This document shows positions 38,710 to 43,854 of a DNA stretch of 64,000 nt, piece by piece. Source of the stretch: Anniella stebbinsi (lineage: Eukaryota; Chordata; Lepidosauria; Squamata; Anniellidae). The DNA lies in the NCBI GenBank assembly GCA_029215795.1, contig JARDYH010000005.1, forward strand, positions 33,114,001 to 33,178,000. Direction: 5' to 3'. The position numbers were made by a program, and so were the translations under genes. The notes beneath the pieces are model-generated. The model worked only from the letters and a program-made list of their open reading frames with translations. It was not told the DNA's origin and ran no database searches. The number at the start of each line of letters is the position of its first letter. Within the stretch, counting starts at the first letter, position 1.

Positions 38710-41700
38710 AGACCAAAAGCAGCTGTCATTATCACCAGGTCCGGCACCAAGGTGCTAAGGGCCCACACCTCAGCAGGGGCCCACTGGCAAGAGCTCCTTG
38801 GCGTTGCTCCTTCTTTTCAGCATTGCAACGTTCAAGCAGTAGATGCCACGGCCTACTTGCTCACCTGTCTCCCTGCCTGCCAAGCAAGCCATCAAGTGGT
38901 GGCAATGAGGAGGAGGAAGAGGAGGAGGAGGACTCACTGAGGGAGGGGGACCTTTGGAGGGTGAGTTGCCCAGGGGACTTCCAAACCTGGAGCCATTACT
39001 GATTACCACACTTTGGCCCTCATATTAATCCCCATGTTACAGCTCTTACCTGGTTCTTGTGTTCAAATATTTGTAGAACAATTCTCACAAACATAATACC
39101 AACTTCCCCCGCCTTTTTTTTCCAGACTGCCAGTCAGTAAGTGCTGCTGTTCTAAGCCCCCATCCCGCTCAGCCATCACTTTACCCTCAACTAAGTGCGT
39201 TCACTGCTACAAATGCTCCACATTCCGCGTAAGTAGCCATTTAAAAGTTCGTTAAATCTTTAGATGGGGTTTGAGGGTTGATAAGCAAAGACGAGAACTG
39301 GGAAATCACAAAATAACCGGGTAGACTTTAGTCAGATCCAGTCCAGTATGGAATTTATGGAAGGCCAGTATGGACGGTGTGAACAAAGGGGGCAGATTGA
39401 AGGAAGGATTGATGAACAAGGGAACCAGAAGATTGGATGTCCTGTGATGACCTTGGAATGAAGTCAGAAATTTGAGTCTCTTGGTGGCTTTCAATGCCTT
39501 CTTTTCATTTTAGGTTCACAGCAGAAGCACCAAACACATGCCAAAGCTTCCCAAGTGGCCAAACATATGTTAATGTGAGTAGTAAACTGTTTCCTAGTTC
39601 AGTAGCAAGTATCAGATAGAAAAAATCTTGTTCACATTCTCAGTATGTTTGGGTGGAAGAGGATCTAATCCATTCTTTACCAGAATTATGCTTAAGGTCT
39701 CCCAATGCCTAAATACCAGTTGTGCGGAAGAGACATTAAAGGTCAGCCCGACAGTGCAGTTTTCCTGTGAGTAAGAGCCTGATCCATTCAGAGCATTAAG
39801 TTCATTATTACTCCTCCTAATGCTGAACTCGTTTCCCGAGTGCCTATCCTTAGGTAGCCAAAATATTTAGTGCCAGGCATTTAAAAAATGATCCTGCTGG
39901 TGTAAACTCGAAAGCAGATGCAGTTCATTGTCCCCGTATTGCAGGCTGGAAGGAACAACGGCTGGGAGAATGTGGCTTGTGAGAGCCCTCCAGTGTAGTT
40001 CACACTGAATACTGCAGCTCAGTCTCTGAGTGGTTTACAACAACCCTGCAGTGTTGTCCAGAAGTGTGAAATCCCTATTGCAGGTTGGGGGCTGGGTTGA
40101 ACCTGAGAATAACTTAAAACAACCCTGAAGTGTAGTTCACTGCTGTATTTCTCTATTGCAGGTATGAGGGGGCTGTGATGAGAGTAGTTCATGATAGGGA
40201 TGTGCACTGGATCGGACCCGATCCACGATCCGAGTCCGGTCCAGTGGGAAATCGGATAAATTATCCGATTTCCGATCCCGCAGCTGGATCGGCCGATCCA
40301 ATCAGAACCGGTCCGAAAAGGCTCCGAACCGGTTCAGCGGATCGGCGGATCGGCGGGCGCCCACTGGCGCCCACCGCCGCTTCCATTGGCGGGCGCCAGC
40401 GGGCGCCCGCCGATGAAAGTGGACAGCGGGGGGGGGAGGGGGGCGCTTACCTTCTCGGCCCGTCCGCTCCCGTCCGGCACTAGCAGCTACTACCAGCGGG
40501 CTCCGCGGCCTGCTCTAGGGTGGCGCGCCGGGTGATGTCATCACCCGGCGCGCTACTCTAGAGCAGGCCGCGGAGCCTGCTGGTGGTAGCCGCCGGCCCC
40601 GGACGGGAGCGGACGGGCCGAGAAGGTAAGCAGGGGGTGCGTGGAGGGGAGGAGGGGGCGCGCGGAGGGGGGAGGGGGGCCCTTACCTTCCCGGCCCGGC
40701 GGCTCCCGTCCGGCGCCGGCGCCTACTACTCCCAGCAGGCTCCGCGGCCTGCTCTAGGGTGGCGCGCCGGGTGATGTCATCACCCGGCGCGCTACTCTAG
40801 AGCAGGCCGCGGAGCCTGCTGGGAGTAGTAGGCGCCGGCGCCGGACGGGAGCCGCCAGGCCGGGAAGGTAAGGAGGGGGTGCGTGGAGGGGAGGAGGGGG
40901 CGCGCGGAGGGGGGAGGGGGGCCCTTACCTTCCCGGCCCGGCGGCTCCCGTCCGGCGCCGGCGCCTACTACTCCCAGCAGGCTCCGCGGCCTGCTCTAGG
41001 GTGGCGCGCCGGGTGATGTCATCACCCGGCGCGCTACTCGAGAGTAGACCGCGGAGCCCGCTGGTAGTAGCCGCCGGCGCCGGACGGGAGCGGACGGGCC
41101 GAGAAGGTAAGCAGTGGCGGGGAAGGGGGCTTACCCCCCCCCCGGAGCCATCCGCTTCTATCCGCTGGCGCCCGCGGGCGCCAGCGGATGGAAGCGGGCG
41201 GCCCCAGGGGGGGTAGGGAGCGCGGGGGAGGGGGCTTACCTGCCGGGGCCGTCCACAGCGGACGGCCCCGGGGGGGGGAGGGAGTTAGGCCCCCCCCTCA
41301 CCCACCCGCCGCCATTTTTTCCTCATAGACTTGCATTGCAATGCAAGTCTATGGGGAAAAAAATGGCGGCCGATCCAAAAATTTACGATTTTTGGGTCGG
41401 GATCGGACTCGATCCGATCCGGGGGGCCTCCGATTTTGTCCGAACCGGTCCGGGACAAAATTGGAGGTCCCGATCCGATCCGGGGGGTCCGTGCACACCC
41501 CTAGTTCATGACAGCCCTTCAATGTTGTCTACTGTTAATATTGCAGGGGAGAGATGTGTCTGAGTCTGGGTTGGATTCTCTGTCAAAATCTCTTATAGCT
41601 CAGGTTGCAGCAAAGGTCAATCTGGAACAAACCTCTTCCCAGGCTAAATCCAGCACTCAGCTGAATGCATAAGTCTCATGCTCTATTGATGTGCATGCAG

Positions 41701-43798
41701 ACTTGTTGCATTTTAAATGTTCAAAAACTTTTTTTTTAGAAATAGCACATGATGTATGACCCAAGCTCGAGTAGGGATGCTGACTTTGATGCTAACATCT
41801 TGTTATTGTTGTTGTTGTTTTCAGTCCCCTCAGCCACAAGCAACACACACACACAAGAGATATACTGCAACATTTTGTTGCAGGGCCTCGCAACTTGTTT
41901 AAAATGTATTGCTATCACTTCCAACTATAAGGGTCTTAAATTTCATGGAAAATATTATTAGCAGTCAATGAAGGGTTGGCCAATGTGTAAATTGTCAATG
42001 GAATACATTCATTTATCACTGTCTTTCTCTGCTAGATTTTGCACTCTCTCCATATTTTAAGGGAAAAGTTAAATGTGACCTTAATAGTACCATCACATGC
42101 TTTGCTCCCCAGTCTTCAGGTCACCTAGTCAAGGTAGTTTAGAGTTTATTCTAGTATACTGCCTTGGACTCCTTTTTTAACTAAATTCTTGTTTAATGCC
42201 TTTAAATTCATATAATAAGAGGTGGGAGCATGAACATTTTGAGGCCAATGTATAATTTATGTAGTGCCAACCTTTACGGGATTTCTATCTAAAAACAGAT
42301 ACAGGGGAAATAACAAAGAAGGGGGAGTTAAATAGAGGCAGGGGGTAAACAGGGTACATATCCTAAAGTCAACCTCAAAAATGTATTGTCCTGGACCCAA
42401 AGTACTAAGGAACCTGAGCCAAAAGGGTATTTAGAGGCCACTGCCCTTGATTCTTCATTTGATTTATACCCTGCCCTTCTGCACAAGGGGCTTTTAAATA
42501 GCACCCCCATGACTGTTGCATGGTAAACTGCCTAGGAAGTTGAAGAGTTTGAAAAGCAGCTTATGATACGGCATGGGGTTCAGCTGTTATTTAAAGCAAC
42601 CAACCAAACCAGATTCCGCTGGGCTAGTGCATGTCTAAACAGTCCTTTCGATCCCCACTGAACCATTGCCTCTGTACTAAGCTGAATTATATAGAGAACT
42701 GCATTACAAGCAGTAACAGGATTTATGTAGTTCTGTATACATGTAATAACCCTTGGTTTTACAGCTTTATGTCATGAACAATGAACCAGCATGTTAAGTT
42801 TGTTTAAAAACAAAAACAAACTGGTTTACCCCATCTTCCTACATACCTGATTTAATCCACTTCATTTCTTTAGGTAAACACATATTTAAATCCAGTGCCT
42901 TTGCATCCAGTAAGCCTTCAAAGCAATGGTTCGAGAGATGCGCCACCAGCAGGTAAATCTAAACAATTGCAGTTAGAGCTTAACTGTACATAATTTGTGA
43001 CTGCTTTCCCATATGTTAATAAGTAGGAAGCTTGGATAATGGCCCCTTTGGAAGAACTTCAAGACATGTACATGGCAGGGCAGCAAGATTACACCTTCCC
43101 AAGAGAATAAACTGCACAATTCAAGCCTGTAGGTGTCAGGTTTTTTAAACTGAGTACTATGGAAAATTATGCCTGTGTGTAGACACCCCTCGGTTCTGGA
43201 GGCATAACAGCAAAACACAGTGGGCAGGTGTGGTTCTGCTTCCTATCCTGCATATCTTTAATCCACCTTAAAGTGCAGCTGAACCAGCCTTTTCCCCCTC
43301 CCCCTCCCCCTCCCCCCCCCCCTCTCTCTCTCTGGAAGTTGAAGACAAAATCCTACATAACCACTAATGTCACCAACAGTTTTGTGTTCTCTCACTGTAA
43401 CATATTTTACTAATTAAATTTAAAAGTCTTCTCTTCCTTTGATTTGGGCTACTGCTGCTTATATAGCTGTGAGGAATTGCACACAGCTGTAACCTCTCTT
43501 ACATATATCATGTTTACCTTTTGCCATAACATTGCAGCTGAAGGTAGTATTGATAAATAGGACTTTTGTTTAGTATTGTTCTTGATTAGCAGGAAAAGGT
43601 CTGTGTGTGAGCTTAAAATGTTACATTTTCCCCTCTGGCTTTCCTTCTTCCACAGACTTACCAAAAAGCATCTCACCACCTCCTAATTATTATGAGCTAA
43701 TGGAATTCGATCCTTTGGCTCCCAGTGACAAAACAGAGTAAGTAATTTTGAGAATGACTAAGCTACTGCTTGTTCGTTTTTTGTAACAGTCCAGACTA

Positions 43799-43854
<56 letters not shown>

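Noticed and set aside
38502..39002. 166-codon open frame on the plus strand
   Set aside because: It runs through a (CA)n tract giving a Thr-His run and a (GGA)n tract giving a Glu run, so it is a microsatellite artefact. The region is a TOM1L1 intron.
40531..41026. Three regularly spaced identical palindromes as a CRISPR-like or satellite array
   Set aside because: The units are about 240 bp, only three in number, and fully contained within a transposon with clear ends; the host is a vertebrate.
40175..41563. Several open frames of 60-150 codons in the GC-rich segment
   Set aside because: They are repetitive Gly/Ala/Arg/Pro strings arising from palindromic GC-rich transposon modules, not genes.
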